A DNA stretch of 64,000 nucleotides from Chryseobacterium herbae (GCF_025154075.1 NZ_JAOAMU010000001.1:145981-209980), one strand, 5' to 3'. Positions 25,058-34,274 are shown, numbered from the stretch's first letter. Translations and numbers: made by a program. The notes: generated by a model from the sequence alone, not told the origin.

Positions 25058-27979
25058 TTAATTTCCCAAATAAACAATGGCAAATGTAGCTCCGGCACCC
25101 ACATCATGCGAATTGGCATTTTGCTCGTAACCAATGGTAATCACTGATCCTGCATCGATATAAGTAGTCATGGTGCCTCCTCTGCGGATATAGTTTCCTC
25201 CACTTGTATCGGCCTGTTCGTAAAAAGGAAAACGCTCGCCACCGACTTTAAAAAGCCAGACAATCCTGTACGCAGCATTGCTTGCTTTAATAGCGGCAAA
25301 CATAGAGACCTGATAGTAGCCTGAAGTGGGAACAGTATAGCTGTTATTCCCTGTATCCCATCCGCCGCCGGGATTTCTGATAGAACCAAAACCAAGACTT
25401 TTAAATCCATTTCCCGAGTTGGTTTGAACGCCTGAAGTTCTGCCTGATGCCACTACTCTTGAAATAAATCCGCCAGCATCCGGACTTTCCCATTGTGGGG
25501 CAGTATTAGCGCCTCTTGAAGTCAGTACCTGTCCGGTTGTTCCTGCACTTCCTGCGGTGGTAGCACTTCCTCCTACATTCAGCTCATTAGTGACTTGAAG
25601 ACCTCCGGCTACATGCAGCTTTCTCTGAGGACTGGTAGTTCCCGCTCCTATGTTTCCACTGGTCTGCATCAGAATGTTCCCGGAACCTTTGGCATTGAGG
25701 TTTAAATTGATATTGGCATCGGTTCCTCTGGACTGGATTCCTGTCCAGCCTATCCCTACTCCCTGGGTAAGATTGGAGTGGGTAAATGTAGCAATGCTAT
25801 AATCGTTGCTGCTGGATCCGTCTACTACGGTTAATGCATTCCCAGGAGCCGTGGTACCAATACCTATCCTGTTATTGGTAGCATCTACAGAAAAGGTAGT
25901 CCCATCTACGGAAAATGCATTAGTGGCTGTACCCGTAAAAGCAAGGGTATTGGCACCCTGGGTAACAATTCTGTTTCCGGCAAGCGTTCCGTCGTTGCTA
26001 TAAATATTGGTACTGGTGGCTGCGGAGCCCCATGAAGGCGCTGCTCCTGCTCCGTTAGAGGTAAGAACCTGTCCGGTGGTTCCGGCACTTCCTGCGGCGG
26101 TAGCACTTCCTCCTACATTCAGTTCATTGGTGACCTGAAGACCTCCCGCTACATGCAGCTTTCTCTGAGGCGTAGTCGTTCCAGCTCCTATATTTCCCGT
26201 GGTCTGCATCAGAATATTTCCGGCACCTTTGGCGTTGAGGTTTAAATTGATATTGGCATCGGTTCCTCTGGACTGGATTCCTGTCCAGCCTATCCCTACT
26301 CCCTGAGTAAGATTGGAGTGGGTAAATGTAGCAATGCTATAGTCGTTGCTGCTGGATCCGTCTACTACACTTAGCGCCTCTCCCGGAGCCGTGGTACCAA
26401 TCCCCACTCTGCCTGTTCCTGTGATACGCATCAGCTCATTGGAAGTTGTCGTAGACGTGCCGGCATAAAAAGCATGGCTGGCGGAGGTACCATCCAACTG
26501 GTAACGTAATACGGAGCTGTTAATTCCGAGTCCATAATATTGATGGTCATTATTTGCCGTTTCATAAAGAACCATCTTACGATTACCCTCTGTATTGGCA
26601 AATTGTAACGGAGCATGGGGCGTCGTGGTACCAATACCTACATTGCCTGTGGTTCCATTGGTCTGCATGATTATATTTCCCGTACCTTTTGCATTGAGGT
26701 TCAGATCCACATTGGTACTGGATCCTCTGGATTGTACTCCTTCCCAGCCTATCCCTACTCCCTTAGTAAGATTAGAGTGGGTAAATGTGGCAATACTATA
26801 ATTATTATTGCTGGATCCGTCTACGATGCTTAGCGCCTCTCCTGGAGCGGCAGTGCCGATACCTATTCTGTTATTGGTAGCGTCTACAGATAAGGTAGTT
26901 CCGTCTACAGAAAAAGCATTGGTAGCTGTACCCGTAAAAGCAAGGGTATTAGCACCCTGGGTAACAATTCTATTTCCGGCAAGTGTTCCGTCGTTGGTGT
27001 AGATATTGGTATTCGTGTCTGAACCCAGCTTGGTCCATGCGGTACCATTATAATAGTAATACCCGATCGCATCAATATTTGCAGCCGTCCCCGTTGCGGT
27101 TCCTGTAGCAATGCTGTTCACATACACCAAAGTGGAAGTAGGGACACCGGTCATGCTTTGAGCCCGCTGACGATCTACTCTCGGAATCAAAAGACCTTCC
27201 GCTTTGGTCGTAGTACCTGTTGCATTTTTGGCGCTAATGTCTAACGTTGACGAAGGTGCCGTGGTATTGATCCCCACGTTTCCTGTCGTCCCGCTGTTCT
27301 GCATCACAATGTGTCCTGCACCTTTCGCATTGAGGCTTAAACTGGCATCAGCTTTTGTCCCCACACTCTGTATTCCTTCCCAGCCTATCCCGACTCCCTG
27401 GGTAAGATTGGAGTGGGTAAATGTGGCAATACCAAAATTGTTGTTGCTGGATCCGTCTACGATGCTTAGCGCCTGTCCCGGAGCAGCAGTACCTATACCT
27501 ACTCTATTATTCTCGGCATCTACAGACAAGGTAGTTCCGTCTACAGAAAAGGCATTGGTGGCTGTACCCGTAAAAGCAAGGGTATTCGCACCTTGGGTAA
27601 CAATTCTGTTTCCAGCAAGCGTTCCGTCTGCGGTGTAGATGTTTGTGCTTCCTCCGGTTGTCAGCTTGGTCCATGCGGTTCCGTTATAATAGTAATACCC
27701 GATCGCATCGATATTTGCAGCCGTACCGGTTGCGGTTCCTGTAGCAATACTGTTCACGTACACCAAAGTGGAAGTAGGGACATCTGTCATGCTTTGGGCT
27801 CTCTGACGATCCACTCTGGGAATCAGAAGCCCTTCTGCAGTCTTGGCAGTGCCTGTCGCTTCTTTAGCGGTAATATCAAACGTAGAGGTAGGTGTAGGGG
27901 TGTTTATACCCACCTGAGCATTCACCTGTTGCACACATCCTAGTGCAACAAGTACAATTGGTAAAATAATTTTTTTCAT
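25058..27979 (-). CDS. Secreted modular tail-fibre-like protein C with C1q/TNF-like head
   Basis: The 973-residue protein is read from MKKIILPIVLVALGCVQQVNA, the same signal peptide as A and B. An in-frame upstream ATG at 28039 would precede the signal and overlap the promoter region, so it is not used. Two long modules and several shaft repeats follow, then HVAGGLQVTNELNVGG linkers. The C-terminal head, about 135 residues (FISRVVASGRTSG...YTVPTSGYYQVSMFAAI...ITIGYEQNANSHDVGAG), has the strand pattern of a C1q/TNF-like jelly roll. The -7 position reads GAGTTGGG instead of TAnnTTTG, so the gene may be weakly expressed or driven otherwise. Confidence 0.75.
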   Translation of the reverse strand: MKKIILPIVLVALGCVQQVNAQVGINTPTPTSTFDITAKEATGTAKTAEGLLIPRVDRQRAQSMTDVPTSTLVYVNSIATGTATGTAANIDAIGYYYYNGTAWTKLTTGGSTNIYTADGTLAGNRIVTQGANTLAFTGTATNAFSVDGTTLSVDAENNRVGIGTAAPGQALSIVDGSSNNNFGIATFTHSNLTQGVGIGWEGIQSVGTKADASLSLNAKGAGHIVMQNSGTTGNVGINTTAPSSTLDISAKNATGTTTKAEGLLIPRVDRQRAQSMTGVPTSTLVYVNSIATGTATGTAANIDAIGYYYYNGTAWTKLGSDTNTNIYTNDGTLAGNRIVTQGANTLAFTGTATNAFSVDGTTLSVDATNNRIGIGTAAPGEALSIVDGSSNNNYSIATFTHSNLTKGVGIGWEGVQSRGSSTNVDLNLNAKGTGNIIMQTNGTTGNVGIGTTTPHAPLQFANTEGNRKMVLYETANNDHQYYGLGINSSVLRYQLDGTSASHAFYAGTSTTTSNELMRITGTGRVGIGTTAPGEALSVVDGSSSNDYSIATFTHSNLTQGVGIGWTGIQSRGTDANINLNLNAKGAGNILMQTTGNIGAGTTTPQRKLHVAGGLQVTNELNVGGSATAAGSAGTTGQVLTSNGAGAAPSWGSAATSTNIYSNDGTLAGNRIVTQGANTLAFTGTATNAFSVDGTTFSVDATNNRIGIGTTAPGNALTVVDGSSSNDYSIATFTHSNLTQGVGIGWTGIQSRGTDANINLNLNAKGSGNILMQTSGNIGAGTTSPQRKLHVAGGLQVTNELNVGGSATTAGSAGTTGQVLTSRGANTAPQWESPDAGGFISRVVASGRTSGVQTNSGNGFKSLGFGSIRNPGGGWDTGNNSYTVPTSGYYQVSMFAAIKASNAAYRIVWLFKVGGERFPFYEQADTSGGNYIRRGGTMTTYIDAGSVITIGYEQNANSHDVGAGATFAIVYLGN

Positions 27980-28431
27980 GTGTATATTTTTTTGCATCCT
28001 TAATGCTGAGACCCAACTCCTGTTAAAGTCCCTCGTCAATTATTAGCATTAACAATTGACATTTCTTTATGTTTTTTAAATTTTTTAAACTTTCAAAATA
28101 CTGATCCTCCCTATTTTATTTTTAAAATCCGTTCACTTGAACATACAGTTTAAATACCATGAACTAAGCTGGCCTATTCGATCAGAGAAATGGTTACGGG
28201 CTTAGTTGAAGGAGAAATAAACAGGTTTGCTAAGATCTTAAGAGCCAAATCCTCAACAGGATGGGCAAACAGATTTTGGAAGTATCATCTTGCGTGTATC
28301 AGCATCTGCTCAAGTCTATATCAAGTCTATACATTCTGCATTCTTACGATTGCCGGTTAAATTTTTGATGTTCACTATACTGATACATAGGACCCGACCG
28401 TATCCATATTAGGTGTGGTCCCAATCAGGAT
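27980..28431. repeat. Leader and spacer upstream of fibre gene C
   Basis: There is no gene. The shared leader block occupies about 27980-28140. Bases about 28160-28225 repeat 24840-24907. The promoter position at 28012-28019 no longer matches the consensus. Confidence 0.5.
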
Positions 28432-28665
28432 TCATGTCGTGAAACTGTTTACGCAGAACCGGGAAGAAACAGGGACATTGATTATGTCCTGCGCCTTCTG
28501 CCTGTCAACTCCGGGAATGAGAAACCCTTCCGTTGTAGTGGCAGCACCTGTAGCATTTTTTGCGGTACTGTCTGAGGATGTGGTGGTATTTATACTCACC
28601 TGAGCATTTACCTGTTGCACCCATACCAGTGCAACAATTACGATTAGTAAAATAATTTTTTTCAT
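28432..28665 (-). pseudogene. Truncated 5' fragment of a tail-fibre-like gene
   Basis: The 77-codon frame starts MKKIILLIVIVALVWVQQVNA and continues QVSINTTTSSDSTAKNATG, GFLIPGVDRQKAQDI and SSRFCVNS. This is the first 75 residues of the family with many substitutions, then a stop. Its promoter retains TAGTTTTG (28707-28700 on the minus strand). It is the right-hand end unit of the array. It could be expressed as a small secreted peptide, but decay is more likely. Confidence 0.65.
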
Positions 28666-29226
28666 TGTGTATATTTTTTTTGCATCCTTAATGCTGGGAC
28701 AAAACTAAAGGTGAAATTGATACTTTGAGAATTTTTAATGTTAACTCATTGTTATCAAAAAGTAATTTTTTATCGTTTTTTTGTTAACAATTTATTTTTT
28801 AAAACCTTAATTATCAATATTTTAAATTCAAAACGCGTTAACTTTATGACTATACTGAAAACCTCTTGTATCCTCTGTTAATTATGAATAAAAAACTGAA
28901 AAACGACTCCTATTACTGCTTTGAAATGTATTTTTTTCATATTTTAAGACTGCCTGAAATGGCAGAAAAGCGAATAATTTAAAAAGAATCATTTTTTTTG
29001 ACCTTTTATACCTAAAAATCAGATGGAATACAAAATCACTCCGGACGAAAACATGAAAAGATTATTCTTCAATCATATGGCCTTTATGAAATACGGTTTG
29101 CAGAATATAGGGACTGGACGGGTTTTCGATCTTATGATACTGCAGAATCCTTGATATCAAGTCATCTCCCAAGGACATGCATTGCTATAAAAGCTACCAT
29201 AGCAGAACATTTCATCTGCTAAAAAA
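28666..29226. other. Intergenic region upstream of the last array fragment
   Basis: It begins with the shared GTTAAC-rich leader block (to about 28850). The rest has no supported gene. A 43-codon frame at 29023-29154 (MEYKITPDENMKRLFF...) on the plus strand is open but has no recognisable relatives in the window. Confidence 0.45.
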
Positions 29227-29249
29227 ATCCCGAATATGAAATCCGGGAT
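29227..29249 (-). terminator. Terminator hairpin, probably bidirectional
   Basis: ATCCCG (29227-29232) pairs with CGGGAT (29244-29249). There are T-runs on both strands. It serves the minus-strand gene ending at 29314. Confidence 0.55.
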
Positions 29250-29313
29250 CTTTTTGGTACAGGTTGTCTTAAAAATTTACTTTATGGGTAGATTAAGGCC
29301 CTGATTGAAGATG

Positions 29314-29847
29314 TCATTGTTTCCAGAAGCTCCACACTTTACCATTAAACACAGCCAGCATTTTTGATGCTGTATCATACACCAGCATTCCCGGTGCCGG
29401 ATTGATGATGTTAAGATGCGGATTGGCTACTTTCGGCAGTACCATCGCTTTATGGGTATCTTCAAGTACAAGTATGCCGGATATTGTGTTTAAAGTGCCT
29501 ATGGTTGTTTTGGCATTGGTATTTTCTGTTTCGGTTATCTGAAGGGTATTTCCTTCCATACCTGTTTCAGGATCTATGGTAGTTCCAGCACTATTTCCTG
29601 AAAGATCTTTCCATCCTGCCATATATTTTACTTTTACTTTATAATCGGTAAGGTCATAAATGATGGAGCCGTTGGCAGGCAAGACCACACCTGCTGCGGC
29701 AGTTACCCATGGAAGAATGATTCCCCGGTTCTCCGTTCCAAAATCAAGAGATACGGAATGAGACGCCACGGACTGCCTACCGATGGCCACCTGCCCTGAA
29801 ACAAAGACAGAAAGTGGAAAGAGACTTATAACTAATATTTTTTTCAT
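29314..29847 (-). CDS. Small secreted protein related to the fibre array
   Basis: The protein, about 177 residues, has a signal peptide (MKKILVISLFPLSVFVSG). It has two copies of the neighbourhood motif: RGIILPWVT...GSIIYDLTDYKVKVKYMAGW and KAMVLPKVA...GMLVYDTASKMLAVFNGKVW. This is the same 'LP(R/K)V ... GxLVY ... GxxW' pattern found in each fibre module. It starts 17 bases after the stop of the TSP3-repeat gene (an alternative ATG at 29859 leaves 5 bases), so the two form an operon. It has no T9SS domain. It may be a short partner or anchor, which is inference. Confidence 0.65.
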   Translation of the reverse strand: MKKILVISLFPLSVFVSGQVAIGRQSVASHSVSLDFGTENRGIILPWVTAAAGVVLPANGSIIYDLTDYKVKVKYMAGWKDLSGNSAGTTIDPETGMEGNTLQITETENTNAKTTIGTLNTISGILVLEDTHKAMVLPKVANPHLNIINPAPGMLVYDTASKMLAVFNGKVWSFWKQ

Positions 29848-29864
29848 TGTTCGATACATTAAAT

Positions 29865-32354
29865 TTATGGACAGGCTTGAGTATTAAGGCAGGTCCACCC
29901 CACTGCTGTCCCACTGGTGTTAATCTGGAGACAATCGAGGGTGGTATTGTACAGCAGCATCCCTTCCACAAGCTCTGCTGCAGGAATTGCTGAAATCTGG
30001 ACAGTCGTAAGCCGGTTGGGAACAAAACCTTTGGTATTGGCTTCCATGGCAATCCAGCCCCCTTTTCTCAGCATTGGCCAGTTATCGTTGTCTTTTCCCG
30101 CCCGTGGCAGAGCGGTAATCCCATAATTGGTCTGTAGTACAGCACCGTCTGTTAGAGCCGGTTTAAAACAATAGCAGTTCCGGACCGTGCTATCAGCAGC
30201 CTCTCCGATTCCCTGTCCCATATCTCCACCTATATCAGCTGCCCCACCTGAGTCAACAAGAACAGGGACTCCTCTGGTATCTACATTTCCAGGTATTACA
30301 CCGTTCAGATCCATCTGTAGCGGAGTGACATTCTCATCTCCTTCAACAGCGTCAAAGCAGCCGTCTCCATCCGAATCAAGATCCAGATAATCGGGGGTTC
30401 CGTCATGGTCCAGATCATTTCCTGCGCATGCAGACTGGGTAGCCACAAAAGCCCAGATATTGGCAAAAAGTCTATCGTTGTTGGACGTTATTGAATTTCC
30501 TGCCGTAACCCCTCCTACAGTGGTAAAAATATCAACATCAGCGACCATCAGGTCATTGTATTTGGCATCCAGATATATTACGGCTCTGCTATTGGCATCA
30601 AAAGCAATAGCGTTGGCAAAACACGAAGTGGTACCCGAAGTAAAATAAGCCTGAAAAGAACCCGCCTGATTAAATGATGCCACATTTCCAAAAGGGCCGG
30701 TGAAAATTCTGGTGGAGCCTGCGAAACTTGCCGGACTGTCAGGGTTTACATTACCTGAAAAAATATCTGCCCCCCATGCTTTTGTCTGCAATTGGGTGGC
30801 TATTACAAAATTCTTTAATGAATCATCCGACCAGTCTCTGATCTCGCTGAATTCAGCATTGGACAGGTACGAGGTGGTATTGTTATCTATTCCGCCCAGA
30901 AAAACAGCATTCAGATTTAAGCTGTTTAAGCTGGCCTTAGTGATAGGATTGGCAGCAATGGGAACCAATACGATACTGGCTTTCACCGTTCCCGCAGGAC
31001 CGAAATTGGCAGGATTGGTGAGTTTAAGAGCTCCTGATCCGCTCATATAGGCCCCGTCAAATGTATACCCGTTAAAACCGGGCTGGGTATCTAAATCTCT
31101 GGCATTGGGTATGTATCCTATGCGGATGGTTTGTGATGATAAGGTACAGCTATTTTCGATGATATCTAATATGCCGTCATTGTCGCTATCCAGATCACAT
31201 TCGTCTTTTACAGAGTCTTCATCATGGTCCTGACAGGCCGATACACTGCTATCGGCTGAAGAACCTATTCCCTGCCCCTCATCTCCTCCTATATCAGCTT
31301 TCCCCCCTGAATTAACCAGGAAAGGAATTCCGTGACGATCGACTGTTCCGAGTATTTTACCGGTAGCATCGATTTGGGCAGCAAAAACGGTTTCATCTCC
31401 TTCAATCGCATCAAAGCACCCATCGCCATCAGAATCGAGGTCCAGATAATTGGGTATTCCGTCCCCATCCGGATCATTCCCTGCACAGGCGGACTGGCTG
31501 GCTACAAAAGCCCAGAGATTGGCAAACAGCCGGTCGTTATTGGAAGATATGGCATTTCCTGATGTCACCCCTCCTACTGTGGTAAAAATATCTACATCAG
31601 CAATAATAAGATCGTTATACTGAGTATCCAGGTACATCACATTTCTATGCTTTCCGTCCACAGCGGAATAAGCTGTAAAACAGGGGTTAATTGCTGATTT
31701 GAAATAGGCCTGAACATTACCTGCCTGATTAAATGTTTTTATATTTCCAAAGGGGCCGTTGAAAATTTTATTTCCTCCGGCAAGGCTGACAGGAGTATTG
31801 GGATTGATATTGCCGGTTCTGATATCGGCGCCCCACGAAAGGGTTTGGAATTGGGTTGTCACTACAAAATTCTTAGGGGAATCATCCGACCAGTCTTTGA
31901 TGGAGAAAAACTCACTATCTGACAGGTAGGACGTTAAATTATTATCTATCCCACCTAAAAATACAGCATTCAAATTTAAACCGGTTAAACTGGCTTTAGT
32001 AATAGGATTGGCATTTATCGGGACCAGTACAATCGTTGCTTTGACGATACCGGAAGGACCGAAATTGGCTGGATTAGTGAGTTTTAATGCTCCAGACCCG
32101 TTCATATAGGCCCCGTCAAATGTATACCCGTTGGAACCGGATTGGGTATCCAAATCTCTGGAATTGGGTATGTATCCTATGCGGATGGTCTGCCCGGATA
32201 AAGTACAGGTATTTTCAGCAATATCCGGAATACCATCATTGTCATCATCAAAATCACAGTCATTCTGTATTGTATCTCCATCACTATCCTGCCCGTAAAC
32301 GACAGTAAACCCGATGAGCCAAACTAAAAAAAAGGTCATTAATTTTTTTCTCAT
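29865..32354 (-). CDS. Secreted TSP3-repeat protein with a large internal duplication
   Basis: The protein, about 829 residues, has a signal peptide (MRKKLMTFFLVWLIGFTVVYG); the start is set at 32354 because the upstream ATG at 32378 would put eight polar residues before it. Calcium-binding TSP3-type repeats (DSDGDTIQNDCDFDDDNDG-like) precede each of two copies of a domain of about 360 residues (TIRIGYIPN...NGYTFDGAYM...ADVDIFTTVGGVT...DLDSDGDGCFDAIEGD). The C-terminus (GFVPNRLTTVQISAIP...GMLLYNTTLDCLQINTSG) carries the array's motif. It is likely an exported, calcium-stabilised surface protein. The function is unknown. Confidence 0.72.
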   Translation of the reverse strand: MRKKLMTFFLVWLIGFTVVYGQDSDGDTIQNDCDFDDDNDGIPDIAENTCTLSGQTIRIGYIPNSRDLDTQSGSNGYTFDGAYMNGSGALKLTNPANFGPSGIVKATIVLVPINANPITKASLTGLNLNAVFLGGIDNNLTSYLSDSEFFSIKDWSDDSPKNFVVTTQFQTLSWGADIRTGNINPNTPVSLAGGNKIFNGPFGNIKTFNQAGNVQAYFKSAINPCFTAYSAVDGKHRNVMYLDTQYNDLIIADVDIFTTVGGVTSGNAISSNNDRLFANLWAFVASQSACAGNDPDGDGIPNYLDLDSDGDGCFDAIEGDETVFAAQIDATGKILGTVDRHGIPFLVNSGGKADIGGDEGQGIGSSADSSVSACQDHDEDSVKDECDLDSDNDGILDIIENSCTLSSQTIRIGYIPNARDLDTQPGFNGYTFDGAYMSGSGALKLTNPANFGPAGTVKASIVLVPIAANPITKASLNSLNLNAVFLGGIDNNTTSYLSNAEFSEIRDWSDDSLKNFVIATQLQTKAWGADIFSGNVNPDSPASFAGSTRIFTGPFGNVASFNQAGSFQAYFTSGTTSCFANAIAFDANSRAVIYLDAKYNDLMVADVDIFTTVGGVTAGNSITSNNDRLFANIWAFVATQSACAGNDLDHDGTPDYLDLDSDGDGCFDAVEGDENVTPLQMDLNGVIPGNVDTRGVPVLVDSGGAADIGGDMGQGIGEAADSTVRNCYCFKPALTDGAVLQTNYGITALPRAGKDNDNWPMLRKGGWIAMEANTKGFVPNRLTTVQISAIPAAELVEGMLLYNTTLDCLQINTSGTAVGWTCLNTQACP

Positions 32355-32378
32355 AAATACTATATTACATCTGTCCAA

Positions 32379-33544
32379 TTTTTTGATATCATTTTAACAA
32401 AAAATTCGATTGGGAAATTACTGCCATGAAAAGGATATCCGGTTTTGTAAAACCATTATAAGTTGTTAACAGAAAAAACAATTCACTAAAAAAAATGTTA
32501 GCTTTTAAAAATTCGAAAACCTAAATATCAACAACTTAATAACAAAATTGTGTTAATAATGGTCTGTGGTTATTTTATAAAAAACTTAAAGAAGGCAGGT
32601 GTAAGTTATCCTTTGAATGGACAGTTTTAGCTGAATATATTCTTTAAAATTACCTTGTGAAATAGCCTGCCCAATATTTGCTATACCCAATCCTTTCACT
32701 TTTTAGTCATTTTGTTATGATCAAAATATGTTTCGCAAGATTATTATTTAACCTGTTCAATAACGGATAAGTGTAATAGGAATAAATGTATAAAAGTCGT
32801 GGGATTCCCGATGTACAGAGCAATGAAATAGTCTGCCGGTAAAAACTAAAAAAATTCTTAAAAGTAGTTTTAGAAATTGGTGCTTTTCAGCAGAGAAAAA
32901 CAGTTTCGAATCATGCGGAGTTTTTCATTGAAAAGTATAAACCTTAGCCTCAGATTCAAAAAGCGAACCTTCTGTAAAATACAGAAGGTTCTATTAAATG
33001 CTTTAAGGATGAAAAAAAATTAATTAACTTGTTAAATATAACATATTTTACTATACAAAACCAGCAATAATGCGGCTTTAAAGCAATTAGTCCGGAACCA
33101 TTATTATTTTAAATAATTATTCACTTTTTTTTGAATTAAAAACAATTTTCGGTCTTGTTTATTAAATTTTGTAAAGCCCAGTTTTTCAAAAAATCGTCAA
33201 ATCAGTATTTAAAATGACAGAATTCAGGCAGGAAAAGGTCATTTTTCTATTCCTTCTTTTAAATTGGGTATAAAAAGCTGTTGTTCCTATCAGTATTCTC
33301 TTTGAAATATACTTTATAAATATGACCACTTTTTTTCCGGATATTGAATACAATGCCATTTCAAGGAAGCTGTCAATTTCACACGGTCCCTCACTCCTGT
33401 TTAAGCAGATTCTTCTCACGTTAGCCTCGTGATTTTAATGAAAAATACAACACAAATAACCTATTTTTAAGATAAATATTTAATAATATTTGATTTTGAT
33501 TGAATAAAATTGATTAATTTCGGATCGTACTAAATCTAAATCAT
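32379..33544. other. 1.2-kb region without a supported gene
   Basis: AT-rich DNA with broken frames. The only structure is the hairpin at 32965-32991. A 77-codon minus frame at 33186-33419 has poor composition and no signal. Part of the stretch (about 32780-32990) reads like decayed coding sequence on either strand, but I cannot identify it. Confidence 0.4.
32965..32991 (-). terminator. Orphan hairpin with T-run on the minus strand
   Basis: A perfect 11-bp stem (GAACCTTCTGT with ACAGAAGGTTC, loop of 5) is followed on the minus strand by GCTTTTTG. No convincing minus-strand gene lies upstream, so it may terminate a small RNA or a lost gene. Confidence 0.4.
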
Positions 33545-33688
33545 ATGAAAAATTTGAAAAAAATCGCAAGACAGGAAATGAAAACCATCAAAGGAGGTAT
33601 TAACTGCCCGGGTGGACAAATATGCTTAATCAACGGAAAATGGCAATGTACGGCATACGACGGATGTGGCGGCGGAAACCAACCTTAA
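33545..33688 (+). CDS. GG-leader bacteriocin-like peptide 1
   Basis: The 47-residue peptide has the leader MKNLKKIARQEMKTIKGG, a typical Bacteroidota double-glycine leader. The cargo of 29 residues is INCPGGQICLING...GGGNQP with four Cys. Cleavage is expected after GG. Such peptides are numerous in Chryseobacterium and are labelled bacteriocin-like; activity is rarely tested. No peptidase-containing ABC exporter or maturation enzyme is visible in the window. A second GG peptide follows 28 bases later, in the same likely transcript. Confidence 0.75.
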   Translation: MKNLKKIARQEMKTIKGGINCPGGQICLINGKWQCTAYDGCGGGNQP

Positions 33689-33716
33689 ATTTTAAGTTTA
33701 ACCCAATTACTTTATT

Positions 33717-33863
33717 ATGAAAAATTCTAAGAAAATCTCAAGAGATCAGCTGAAGAATATCAATGGCGGAGCAGTAAGTTGCTCCGGAACTTGCTGTCCA
33801 CCTCCGGGAATAAAAAGATGTCCCTGGGTGATTTGTATAGCACCATGTGAAATATTGAGCTAA
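33717..33863 (+). CDS. GG-leader bacteriocin-like peptide 2
   Basis: The 48-residue peptide has the leader MKNSKKISRDQLKNINGG, and a cargo AVSCSGTCCPPPGIKRCPW... containing six Cys in about 30 residues, rich in Pro and hydrophobic residues. The Cys spacing (C-3-C-0-C-7-C-4-C-4-C) suggests several disulfides. It shares the leader consensus with peptide 1 but not its cargo. A strong terminator follows at 33.91 kb. Export and a toxic or signalling role are inferred from family knowledge only. Confidence 0.75.
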   Translation: MKNSKKISRDQLKNINGGAVSCSGTCCPPPGIKRCPWVICIAPCEILS

Positions 33864-33911
33864 ACTTTAAAAAGACAGCCATTCTCTGATCTATATGATC
33901 ATTCACAAATT

Positions 33912-33946
33912 AAAGCCTTAGAATCAATGATTCTAAGGCTTTTTTG
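33912..33946 (+). terminator. Intrinsic terminator after the GG-peptide pair
   Basis: A perfect stem of 15 pairs around base 33927 (AAAGCCTTAGAATCA and its complement) runs into a T-run. It lies 48 bases after the second peptide's stop codon. Confidence 0.75.
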
Positions 33947-34007
33947 TGGAGAGACAAAGTCCATCTACTATTTTAATGAAGGACTGAAAAATTTCAATCC
34001 ATATACT

Positions 34008-34154
34008 TTATAACATCAGCTTTTCATAAGCAGAAGCGATTTTTTTCGACAAAATAAATGCCGGAAAAGATCTCCCCGTCATTTTTTCTTTTGCCTTACG
34101 GAAACTTTCAATAGTTGGAGGCCTAAAACTCGGATCGGGAAAGAAATTCAGTGA
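34008..34154 (-). pseudogene. Coding remnant, C-terminal fragment of an unidentified gene
   Basis: A 48-codon frame without a start codon reads SLNFFPDPSFRPPTIESFRK and then AKEKMTGRSFPAFILSKKIA, ending at TAA (34008-34010). The codon usage and amphipathic pattern look coding, but a stop precedes it and no ATG is near. I do not recognise the family. It lies just after the GG peptides and could be what is left of a larger gene once linked to them. Confidence 0.35.
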
Positions 34155-34274
34155 TTATGCATCTCTTTTTGATACCATTTAAAGGTTATCAATGTGGGGA
34201 CTATTCAATTATCACCCAAATTTAAATGTACATCTGGCCCTAAACGCGGACTTTCTTCTTTGTCATATTCTTTG

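Noticed and set aside
27980..28039. Upstream in-frame ATG of fibre gene C (MTRDFNRSWVSALRMQ...)
   Set aside because: It would place polar residues before the signal peptide and lies in the shared leader/promoter block.
29023..29154. 43-codon plus-strand frame (MEYKITPDENMK...)
   Set aside because: It is short, has no recognisable relative and no promoter consensus; kept only as a note in the spacer entry.
17139..32354. Prophage or contractile injection system
   Set aside because: Fibre-like proteins only; no sheath, baseplate, capsid, terminase, integrase or lysis genes, and the proteins have Sec signals.
33186..33419. 77-codon minus-strand frame
   Set aside because: Composition is unlike neighbouring proteins, there is no signal or domain, and the region is otherwise full of stops.
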